Positions 21,117 through 28,695 of a stretch of 57,138 nucleotides of DNA are shown in pieces. The position numbers were made by a program, and so were the translations under genes. The first letter of the stretch is position 1. Every line of letters begins with the position of its first letter. The notes under the pieces were generated by a model. That model did no database searches and had not been told where the DNA came from. It was given only the letters and a program-made list of their open reading frames with translations. The stretch covers positions 27,942 through 85,079 of the forward strand of contig NZ_JACYFC010000008.1 in the NCBI RefSeq assembly GCF_014803385.1. Reading direction: 5' to 3'. This DNA is from Marinomonas colpomeniae. GTDB lineage: Bacteria > Pseudomonadota > Gammaproteobacteria > Pseudomonadales > Marinomonadaceae.

Positions 21117-22475
21117 ATGGACTTACTAGAACGTCGATCAGTACTTGCATTAGCGCTTATCTATTTATTTAGAATGCTAGGCTTGTTTCTTATTTTACCA
21201 GTCATCAGCGTTGCGGCCGATGGGCTTACTGGTGCCGACGCGGCCTTAATTGGCACCGCTATTGGTATCTATGGTTTGACACAAGCCAGCCTGCAAATTC
21301 CTATGGGAATGTGGTCTGACAAAATTGGCCGAAAACGTGTCATTGTCATCGGGCTTTTGTTGTTTGCCGTAGGCAGTTTGATATGTGCAAATGCAGATAA
21401 TATCACGACCCTAATCATTGGCCGAGCAGTGCAAGGTGCAGGCGCAATTGCGAGCACACTGATGGCGCTATTAAGCGATGTAACAAGAGAGCAAAATCGA
21501 ACCAAAGCCATGGCCCTCGTTGGTGTTAGTATTGGTGCCTCGTTCATGTTGTCTTTGATATTTGGTCCTTGGATATTTGCTCTAGTAGGGCTGTCTGGTC
21601 TCTTCTACCTTTCCTTTGCTTTATCTTTAATAGGGATAGTATTAATCATTTTTGCTGTGCCTAATATTGTTCAGCATACTTTTCGTAGAGACACGACACC
21701 CAGCCTGCAGGCATTGGGCTCGGTATTAAAAGATTCAAAACTGCGCTTCTTAAACGTGAGTGTATTATTATTGCATGCAAGCCTAATGGCATTGTTTGTT
21801 ACTGTACCTGATTTACTGATTAATCAATTCAATTTACCCTTGTCAGAACACAGTTGGTTTTACATGTTGGTGATGGGTTTTGCTTTCGTAGGTATGCTAC
21901 CATTAGTGGTTATTGCTGAATCAAAAGGCAAGATGAAAGGCGTACTGGTTGTAGTGCTGGTTTTATTAGGAACAAGCTCAATATTTTTACAATGGGCACC
22001 TGACCTTTGGTGGTTTGGTATCCTATTTTGGGTGTATTTTGTTGGCTTCAATGCATTGGAAGCGACACTTCCTTCACTCATTAGTAAATTGGCTCCCGTT
22101 GGTTATCGCGGAACGGCCATGGGTGTGTTTTCTACGCATCAATTTTTAGGTACCTTCTTAGGTGGCGTCGGTGGTGGTTGGTTGCTGCAAAACTACTCCC
22201 AAAGCGGTGTGTTTTGGGTTGTGGGTGTTGTGTTTTTAGCATGGTCATTGGTTGGTTTAACACAGCCTGCACCTCGTCAGTTAAGCAGCTTAGCTTTTAG
22301 TCTGCCGAATATAACGGAAGAAGAAATAACCAAATTGGCAGATCAACTTACGCAAGTCCAAGGAGTGGAAGGCATGCAAATTTTTAAAGACGAGCAAACT
22401 GCTTATCTTAAAGTCGATAAGAAAATATTAGATAAAGACACATTGAAGCGTTTAGCGCCTCAAGTAGCTCTTTAA
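21117..22475 (+). CDS. yajR: MFS transporter of the YajR type
   Basis: This 452-residue protein has the 12-helix major facilitator fold. The loop 2-3 motif A is MGMWSDKIGRKRV, and motif-B-like GRAVQGAGAIAST follows. Unlike most MFS proteins it has a soluble C-terminal domain of about 70 residues (ITEEEITKLADQL to KRLAPQ) with a ferredoxin-like pattern. This corresponds to the YAM domain of E. coli YajR (454 residues). The substrate is unknown; drug efflux is often assumed. It lies between uvrA and ssb, a common arrangement in pseudomonads and relatives. Confidence 0.85.
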   Translation: MDLLERRSVLALALIYLFRMLGLFLILPVISVAADGLTGADAALIGTAIGIYGLTQASLQIPMGMWSDKIGRKRVIVIGLLLFAVGSLICANADNITTLIIGRAVQGAGAIASTLMALLSDVTREQNRTKAMALVGVSIGASFMLSLIFGPWIFALVGLSGLFYLSFALSLIGIVLIIFAVPNIVQHTFRRDTTPSLQALGSVLKDSKLRFLNVSVLLLHASLMALFVTVPDLLINQFNLPLSEHSWFYMLVMGFAFVGMLPLVVIAESKGKMKGVLVVVLVLLGTSSIFLQWAPDLWWFGILFWVYFVGFNALEATLPSLISKLAPVGYRGTAMGVFSTHQFLGTFLGGVGGGWLLQNYSQSGVFWVVGVVFLAWSLVGLTQPAPRQLSSLAFSLPNITEEEITKLADQLTQVQGVEGMQIFKDEQTAYLKVDKKILDKDTLKRLAPQVAL

Positions 22476-22525
22476 ACAGAATCTTTTTAAAAGAATATTA
22501 TTTCTATTTTTAGTTGGAGAACATC

Positions 22526-23269
22526 ATGGCTCGTGGAGTAAATAAAGTGATCATAGTAGGTAACGCAGGCAATGATGCTGAAGTGCGTTTTATGCCATCT
22601 GGTGCAGCTGTTGCAAACGTGAGCCTTGCAACAACAGAAAGCTGGAGAGACAAGCAAACAGGCCAAATGCAAGAGCGTACAGAATGGCATCGTGTTGCGT
22701 TTATGGATCGCGGTAACTTCCGCCTTGGTCAAATCGCTGGCGATTTCATTAAGAAAGGCTCAAAAGTTTACGTGGAAGGTTCATTGCGTACACGTGAGTG
22801 GGAAAAAGACGGCATCAAACGTTACACAACAGAAATCGTTGCTAGTGAAATGCAGTTATTAGATGGTCGTAGTGACGGCGGCAATGCGGGTCAGCAAGGC
22901 GGGTACGATTCAGCGGGTCAAGGTGGTTACGGTCAGGCGCCTGCACAAGCAGCACCTCAACAAGGTGGCTATGGCCAAGCGCCAGCACAAGCTGCACCTC
23001 AACAAGCACCACAAGGTTTTAATCAGCCTCAAGGTGGATACGGTCAAGCGCCAGCTCAGCAAGCACCACAACAAGCTGCGCCACAACCACAGTCTTTTGG
23101 TAGTTGGGGCAATGCACCACAACAAGCGCCAGCTCAAGCGGCTCCACAGCAACGCGCTCCTGCACAAGCTGCGCCTCAACGTGCTCCGCAACAAGCACCA
23201 AAAGCACCAGAGCCAAAACCACAACAAGCGCCAAACTTTGACGACTTCGATGATGACATTCCTTTTTAA
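22526..23269 (+). CDS. ssb: Single-stranded DNA-binding protein
   Basis: This 247-residue protein has an N-terminal OB fold ([17 protein letters not shown] to about residue 112). A long Gln/Ala/Pro/Gly linker with repeated [14 protein letters not shown] units follows. The acidic tip is DDFDDDIPF, which recruits repair and replication partners. It is longer than E. coli SSB (178) because of the linker. I chose the ATG at 22526 over an in-frame TTG at 22514, given GGAGA at 22516 and the family N-terminus. Its stop lies inside an inverted repeat, and a terminator follows. Confidence 0.97.
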   Translation: MARGVNKVIIVGNAGNDAEVRFMPSGAAVANVSLATTESWRDKQTGQMQERTEWHRVAFMDRGNFRLGQIAGDFIKKGSKVYVEGSLRTREWEKDGIKRYTTEIVASEMQLLDGRSDGGNAGQQGGYDSAGQGGYGQAPAQAAPQQGGYGQAPAQAAPQQAPQGFNQPQGGYGQAPAQQAPQQAAPQPQSFGSWGNAPQQAPAQAAPQQRAPAQAAPQRAPQQAPKAPEPKPQQAPNFDDFDDDIPF

Positions 23270-23290
23270 AATATACATATTTTAAAAAGG
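23261..23290. repeat. 14-bp perfect inverted repeat across the ssb stop codon
   Basis: CCTTTTTAAAATAT and its exact complement are separated by two bases, and the TAA stop of ssb lies in the left arm. No T-tract follows the right arm, so it is not a normal terminator. It may protect the ssb mRNA 3' end. Confidence 0.6.
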
Positions 23291-23320
23291 TTGATTTAAG
23301 TTCGTTTAGAAAAACTTTCA

Positions 23321-23346
23321 AAGCCTCGCATACGCGGGGCTTTTTT
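23321..23346 (+). terminator. Intrinsic terminator after ssb
   Basis: AAGCCTCGC pairs with GCGGGGCTT (one G-U) around an ATAC loop and is followed by six T. It separates ssb from the accessory island. Confidence 0.9.
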
Positions 23347-23380
23347 GTAGGTGATGTTAGGTTGTATAGTTGTCTCACGT

Positions 23381-23417
23381 GTCGTATATTTGTAAGTATC
23401 GTTGTCGTATTTTTGTA
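23381..23417 (+). promoter_or_regulatory. Direct repeats upstream of the AbiE-like operon
   Basis: GTCGTATATTTGTA (23381-23394) and GTCGTATTTTTGTA (23404-23417) match at 13 of 14 bases and start 23 bases apart. They lie 31-67 bases before the antitoxin start, where the operon promoter must be. AbiEi antitoxins are known to repress their own promoters through repeats; binding here is inference. Confidence 0.5.
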
Positions 23418-23447
23418 TCTTAGGTGACTTTCAAAGGAGGGTTTTAG

Positions 23448-23858
23448 ATGGCTAGCAAAACGCTTAAAAGTAAGGTTAATTATCGTGTTATCCGGAGTAA
23501 ATCTGATGTCTTTACGCCTAGTGATTTTTTTGACCTTTCAGATAGAGATCAGATAGGAAGAGCATTAAGACAACTTGTGTCTGAACAACGTTTGATTCGT
23601 TTTGGGCAAGGCTTATACGCAAAAGCGAAAGTATCCAAATATACTGGAAAGGTTTTACCTGTAAGGCCTTTAACGGATTTAGCGGTAGAAGCGTTGAATA
23701 AGTTAAATGTTAAGGTTATTAGCTCCAAAGAGCAGACACAGTATAATCAAAATCAAACCACTCAAGTTCCTACTGGTCGTGTTATAGCGGTTAAAGGGCG
23801 AGTAACAAGACGTATGAGTTTAAATGGATCAACAATTAAGTATCAACGTGTCTCATAA
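23448..23858 (+). CDS. AbiEi-like (DUF6088 type) antitoxin
   Basis: This 136-residue protein has an N-terminal winged-helix pattern (DVFTPSDFFDLSDRDQIGRA, then RQLVSEQRLIRFGQGLYAK) typical of AbiEi and DUF6088 antitoxins. The short C-terminal part is rich in basic residues. In type IV systems the antitoxin represses its operon and counteracts the toxin without direct binding. It has a strong AAAGGAGGG ribosome binding site and overlaps the toxin gene by 35 bases. It lies just after the ssb terminator at the left edge of the island. Confidence 0.78.
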   Translation: MASKTLKSKVNYRVIRSKSDVFTPSDFFDLSDRDQIGRALRQLVSEQRLIRFGQGLYAKAKVSKYTGKVLPVRPLTDLAVEALNKLNVKVISSKEQTQYNQNQTTQVPTGRVIAVKGRVTRRMSLNGSTIKYQRVS

Positions 23859-24777
23859 TATTCCAGAACCAGGTCTGATTCAGGAAGTAGCCTCGCAGCG
23901 AAATGTAAGTGAGGCTTTTATTGAGAAAGATTGGTTTGCCGTTCAAGCATTAAAGCTAATATCTTCAAATATATCTGAGAATGAAAATATCCAAACGATA
24001 TTCTCAGGCGGCACTAGCCTTTCAAAAGGACATGGACTAATTCAAAGGTTTTCTGAAGATCTCGACTTTCGCTGTCACTATATAGGCTCACTTTCACAGG
24101 GACAGAGACGCAATGCTAAAAGGGAATTGAGAGAGTGTTTGATACGCTCACTAAGTATCGAAAATTTTTTAATGTTTAATCAAGAGCTTCTACAGCAAAG
24201 CGGAAAATACTTTAAGTTCCCTCTTAGCTATCGTAAAAATACGTCTATCCACGACGCCCTAAGAACAGATTTAGAGCTAGAATTTAGTTTTACTCCTCCT
24301 AGACTGCCTCCTGTCTCAAAACCAATTATTTCTATGATAAATGAATACTTAGGCGAACCTGCCGAGACAAGTATTTCATGTATGCAGTCTGTGGAAATTG
24401 GTGCAGATAAACTGAGTGCTTTAACCTGGAGAGTGCTTAAACGTGATAGAACCAATATAAATGATGATCCTACATTGGTTCGACATATTCATGATTTGTG
24501 TGCACTTGAACATGAAATTTCACAGCATGCACTGCAGTTCAAATTGATTGCCATCACTTCGTTTGAAGGCGACCAAGATATACCAAATCGTGATGTGAAC
24601 ATTGGCTTTGTGGACAGTATCGGCATCATGATAGATAGACTAAAATCAGACCTCTTGTATGCTCAAGAATATCGTCAGTTTGCAGAAGCAATGTCCTATG
24701 CTGATGATGACCAACAGATAACTTTTGATAGGGCTATATTAAGTTTAGAAAGAATAGCTTCGTATGTTTCTGATTGA
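23824..24777 (+). CDS. AbiEii/AbiGii-family nucleotidyltransferase toxin
   Basis: This 317-residue protein belongs to the DNA polymerase beta-type nucleotidyltransferase toxins. GGTSLSK at residues 62-68 and the metal-binding pair in EDLDF at 78-82 form the catalytic core. The later ADKLSALTWRVLKRDR is the usual helix that completes the site. Relatives transfer nucleotides, for example to tRNA 3' ends, and cause growth arrest or phage abortive infection. All core motifs are intact. It overlaps the antitoxin gene, which implies coupled translation. Confidence 0.83.
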   Translation: MDQQLSINVSHNIPEPGLIQEVASQRNVSEAFIEKDWFAVQALKLISSNISENENIQTIFSGGTSLSKGHGLIQRFSEDLDFRCHYIGSLSQGQRRNAKRELRECLIRSLSIENFLMFNQELLQQSGKYFKFPLSYRKNTSIHDALRTDLELEFSFTPPRLPPVSKPIISMINEYLGEPAETSISCMQSVEIGADKLSALTWRVLKRDRTNINDDPTLVRHIHDLCALEHEISQHALQFKLIAITSFEGDQDIPNRDVNIGFVDSIGIMIDRLKSDLLYAQEYRQFAEAMSYADDDQQITFDRAILSLERIASYVSD

Positions 24778-24946
24778 TAGGCGATAGCAGACTCACTTCT
24801 TATTGGTGTTAATTTAACTCTGACCTGTTTTATTCTACATGATGTGTAGTGTCGATATGACTAAGCTAGACCAATCAAAGTTAATTGATACAATAAATAG
24901 ATCATTCCTGAAAAGGTAGCATTAATGATTAAAATGGAGTTTTATC
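24778..24946. other. 169-base gap before the kinase gene
   Basis: AT-rich and without a terminator. It contains a short imperfect palindrome (CTACA-TGATG-TGTAG at 24835-24849) and a 9-codon reading frame at 24925-24954 that overlaps the kinase start. A promoter for the three-gene cassette probably lies here, but I see no clear -35/-10 pair. Confidence 0.4.
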
Positions 24947-27900
24947 TTGAGTAATAAGTTTAAAGGAATTAAAAATAAAGTTCGTGGTTTTGAAGGGGCT
25001 TTAAGGAAGAAAGATCCGAGGTTTAAGAATAATTTCGTGAATACAAGAGAATTCAGCTTTAATTATAGGTCATACCTAATTGACTCCAGAATAAGCTTGA
25101 ATCGGTCTGACTATGAGAGCTTTTTATCTTGGAGCTATGAACTTTTGTCGAGGCTTCCTGAAATTTATAAATCCAAGCAAGGTAAAAAATACGCAATAGG
25201 TCGAATATATACAGATGCACCAGAGATGCCTCTTGAAAAAGAGATTTTTTGGGTTTCTTGTTATTTGAAAAAATATTCAAAAGAGTTGAGTGTTTTTATA
25301 TTGTCTAGGAAAAAAATAGAAAGCCTTTTTTTAAATGAACAGTATCTAGATGCATTATATGAAATAGATGAACTAGAAAATAATCAAGGGCGTTCTCTAT
25401 GGGGAATGAAGCTTAAAATAGCTCTTTATCAAAAACTAAAAGGATTAGAAGAGCAGAAAAGGTTGACTCAGGATTATAGAAATGATGTTGGGCCAGGGCT
25501 AATAAATTATATTCTATATATGATTAGTGTCCGAAATGAAGATCGCTCTAGCATAGAAAACATAGTAGATAATTTAAGTAAGCAGTTAAAGAAATCAGAG
25601 CTAGATGAAAGTGCAAACTCATACTTAAGGTACTCCATTTCAGGAATACTACCTGATGATAAAGATAGTCTTTCAGGGATACTTAAAATAGAGCAAAGTA
25701 ACTCTGTGACAGACCTTTTTATAACTTATGAGAAGGTTATAAATAAATTAAAATGTTCATTTCCTGCATTTTATAAAAAAGATTTTGATGTGATTGATTG
25801 TTTTTATAGCATGAGATTGAACTTCTCTGAAGAATTGATTGGTAGTTTGAATATTGGTTTTGATTATTTTTTTACAAAGTTGATTTCTCTTTATAAAGAC
25901 AACCCATCAAATGAATTTTTGTTCTTCTTGATGTTTTGTTTAAGGCTAAAGCCTGAATATGATAAATATTTTAATGGTTTTCATTTCCCTGTTTTTGATT
26001 TGGTTATAGATATTTTTTCTGAAAGGAAAGATGTCCGATTAGATTGTTCAAAAGTTATTAAGGAACTTGTTAATTTTGATGGATTTGATCTTTCTCAAAT
26101 GATATTAGGTTTTTTTAATGATATTTTTCGAAGTAGTTTCAAAACTCCGTTATTGAATAAGCTATTTATGGCATATGATGTCAGTCTTGAATTGATATTT
26201 AATAAATTAAAATTTACAGAAATATATAAAATAATTGAAGTGAGAAAATTTATTCAAAAAGGAGATTATGAACAAGGGGTTGTTAATTTAGAGTTAGTTG
26301 AAGGGGATATTTTATTTATAGATTTTTGTATTTCTTCGTTGAAGCTAGAGTGTCTTTATAATTTAGATAAAAGCAAAGAAGTTATGGAGTTTGTCTCAAA
26401 TGAATGCTGTTCTGAAGAAACAATTAAGTCTTTTCTTCCCATAACAGAGGCAATTAGAGAACTAGATACTAACGATTACAAAATTTCATCACCATTACTA
26501 CTATCACCAATTGTTCTTTATAATGATTGGGTACGAAGTGAATCAACGGAAAGCTTTACAGATCTTCGATATTTTTTTAAGAACGCAATAAAAAAACTTG
26601 GCTGTGCTAAACCATCTGAGCTTACTTTTGAAGGTGCAGGCTTATCTAAAGATTTGTATATATTTTTCTTAAATAAAGTTTGTATTCCTTCTGTAATTGA
26701 CTCTCTAAAAGCTATAAATAGTACTGTTGATGTATTGAATGAAAGGATTGAGATTTGCCAAAAACTTATCGCTTTTAATTCGTCTAATAAAGCAGTGTAC
26801 CAAGATGAGATGTTGTTGATAAAAAAACAGATTCAGCTTCAAGAAGGTAGACGCTTTCTTGATTCTACTCGGATCTATGTAGATAGTGACTCATTATCAA
26901 GATGGGCTAAGAAGAATATATCGGAAGACTACTATAGATTTAAAGATATAAGCGGATTAAATCCGGATATGGACTTTGATGATAGCGGAGTTGATTATAC
27001 TGGTTCTGAAGAGGATGTCGATTTTGATATTGACCTTTATGAAAAGAATGAAGCCAACTCCTTACTTTTTGAAATAGTAAATAAGTTTGTATATCAATTT
27101 TTAACAAACTCTAGTTTTGGACTTGATTATTATCTGAGTAAAAGGATAAGGCACCAGTCTTTTGTTGGTTTGATTAGAAGTCACTACGAATTCTCTGATT
27201 TGATTGTTAACAAAGATGCAGAAGATAAAGGATATCAATCGAACTCATATTGGATGCAAAGGTTTAAGGCATTGGATGTAAAAAGTATCAATAAGTTGGA
27301 TGATTGTTTTAAGGTGTTCTCGGAAGAGTTTGATAAAGAGATCTTCTCATTTAGAGATGAAAAGTTGCATATCAGGTCAAAGGAACATCCTGAAGGTCTA
27401 ATTCAAATTAAATATGCATATTCAATTCAGAAAATAATATATGATCCTTTGTCTAAATCTGAGACTTTAGACGAGTTTATTGATTATTTGAATTTTATAT
27501 TGAATATACTATTAGCAGTTCCTCTTCAGGAAACTAGAGAATATGTTGATAACATATTTAAAGCGAAATTAGCGAATATAGCCCATGATTTTAGAAGCAA
27601 AGTGAACTCAATTGCTGGGCGCGATCCTGAATTTAATGAGTTTGATAGGGTATTATCTGAGAGATCAACTGCTGTGCAGCACTCATTAGATGAGGTTATT
27701 CGTTGGTTCACCCCTGCAGCATCTGAAGATATTCAAACTACTTTCAGTTTAGAGGAAATGATTAATATCTCTGTTGATGGAATTAAAAGTTTATTTAATT
27801 CATTTTCACCTGATTTGGAATTGAAAGTTTCATCTGACAGAGAGGTTCAGATGATTGGTGAAAATCTTGTGTTTATAAATGATGTTTTGTTTATCTTGTT

Positions 27901-28216
27901 TGATAATGCAAAACAACATTCTGGTCTGGAGCGACCGAAAATAAGTCTTTTATCAGAAATAAGAGATAGTTCATTGATAATAGACTTTAAAAGCTCGGTA
28001 GCTACTTCTCTTTTATCAAAGCATGAAAAGGAAATATTAAAAATAAAAGATTTCATTAGTAAGGGTGATTTGTCAAGTAGAACTAAGAAAGAAGGTAAAA
28101 GTGGAATTATTAAAATTGCTGCATCTTTGAGTGGTGTTGATGGTGCTATGCTGGATTATGGATTCGATGATGGTGATTTTTACATTAAAGTAGTTAGTCC
28201 AATAGGCGAGTTTTAA
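24947..28216 (+). CDS. Large soluble protein with a C-terminal divergent histidine kinase
   Basis: This 1089-residue protein has no signal peptide or membrane segment. The first ~850 residues are mostly helical, TPR-like in feel, with an acidic stretch near residues 677-705; I do not recognise the family. The C-terminus looks like a histidine kinase. His880 lies in AHDFRSK (H-box-like), the N box has Asn987 in FDNAKQHS, and the glycine-rich lid is GKSG at 1050-1053. The start is TTG, supported by GGAG at 24936-24939. Base composition is clearly AT-rich compared with the ribosomal block. The next gene follows after 10 bases and encodes a receiver, so phosphotransfer within the operon is likely. 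Confidence 0.7.
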   Translation: MSNKFKGIKNKVRGFEGALRKKDPRFKNNFVNTREFSFNYRSYLIDSRISLNRSDYESFLSWSYELLSRLPEIYKSKQGKKYAIGRIYTDAPEMPLEKEIFWVSCYLKKYSKELSVFILSRKKIESLFLNEQYLDALYEIDELENNQGRSLWGMKLKIALYQKLKGLEEQKRLTQDYRNDVGPGLINYILYMISVRNEDRSSIENIVDNLSKQLKKSELDESANSYLRYSISGILPDDKDSLSGILKIEQSNSVTDLFITYEKVINKLKCSFPAFYKKDFDVIDCFYSMRLNFSEELIGSLNIGFDYFFTKLISLYKDNPSNEFLFFLMFCLRLKPEYDKYFNGFHFPVFDLVIDIFSERKDVRLDCSKVIKELVNFDGFDLSQMILGFFNDIFRSSFKTPLLNKLFMAYDVSLELIFNKLKFTEIYKIIEVRKFIQKGDYEQGVVNLELVEGDILFIDFCISSLKLECLYNLDKSKEVMEFVSNECCSEETIKSFLPITEAIRELDTNDYKISSPLLLSPIVLYNDWVRSESTESFTDLRYFFKNAIKKLGCAKPSELTFEGAGLSKDLYIFFLNKVCIPSVIDSLKAINSTVDVLNERIEICQKLIAFNSSNKAVYQDEMLLIKKQIQLQEGRRFLDSTRIYVDSDSLSRWAKKNISEDYYRFKDISGLNPDMDFDDSGVDYTGSEEDVDFDIDLYEKNEANSLLFEIVNKFVYQFLTNSSFGLDYYLSKRIRHQSFVGLIRSHYEFSDLIVNKDAEDKGYQSNSYWMQRFKALDVKSINKLDDCFKVFSEEFDKEIFSFRDEKLHIRSKEHPEGLIQIKYAYSIQKIIYDPLSKSETLDEFIDYLNFILNILLAVPLQETREYVDNIFKAKLANIAHDFRSKVNSIAGRDPEFNEFDRVLSERSTAVQHSLDEVIRWFTPAASEDIQTTFSLEEMINISVDGIKSLFNSFSPDLELKVSSDREVQMIGENLVFINDVLFILFDNAKQHSGLERPKISLLSEIRDSSLIIDFKSSVATSLLSKHEKEILKIKDFISKGDLSSRTKKEGKSGIIKIAASLSGVDGAMLDYGFDDGDFYIKVVSPIGEF

Positions 28217-28226
28217 GGAGGGGGAA

Positions 28227-28694
28227 ATGGCTATAAAAAATATATTGATAGTTGAGGATGAGTCTCCAAAATATGAGCATATCAAATCTTTTTTTATTGA
28301 TTTGATCGATAATGTTAATATCGATCAAAGTAGGTCTGTTTCCAGTGCAATAGATTACCTTGATGATGAAAGTCCTGACCTGATTATTTTAGATATGTCT
28401 CTACCAACTTTTGATATATCTGATCACGAAACTGGTGGTCGTCCTCAAGGCTTTGGAGGGATTGAAATTCTCAGAAACATGTATCTTGAAGATAACTTTT
28501 GTCCGACCGTTGTTGTTACAGGGTACCCTTCATTTTTGAAAGAAAGTGGTGAAATGGTTGGGCTGAATGAACTGAGGATTGAATTAATAGATAAATATGG
28601 TGATTTTCTAAAAGGTGTACTCCATTTTAACACTACGACAAATGAGTGGAAAAATGAGATGAAGAGAATAGTTTCAGAACATAGGTTGATATAA
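28227..28694 (+). CDS. Stand-alone response-regulator receiver domain protein
   Basis: This 155-residue protein is a single receiver (REC) domain. The acidic pair is Glu10-Asp11, the phosphoacceptor Asp56 is in LIILDMSLP, and the switch Thr98 is in VVVTGYPS. The loop after Asp56 is about 12 residues longer than usual (DISDHETGGRPQGFGG). There is no output domain, so it may be a phosphotransfer intermediate or a brake. A strong GGAGGGGG ribosome binding site precedes the ATG. It lies between the kinase and the receiver-nucleosidase fusion. Confidence 0.8.
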   Translation: MAIKNILIVEDESPKYEHIKSFFIDLIDNVNIDQSRSVSSAIDYLDDESPDLIILDMSLPTFDISDHETGGRPQGFGGIEILRNMYLEDNFCPTVVVTGYPSFLKESGEMVGLNELRIELIDKYGDFLKGVLHFNTTTNEWKNEMKRIVSEHRLI

Positions 28695-28695
28695 A

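Noticed and set aside
22863..23378. Long frames overlapping the ssb linker on both strands
   Set aside because: The Gln/Ala/Pro-rich repeats avoid stops in all frames; the products are low-complexity and ssb itself is certain.
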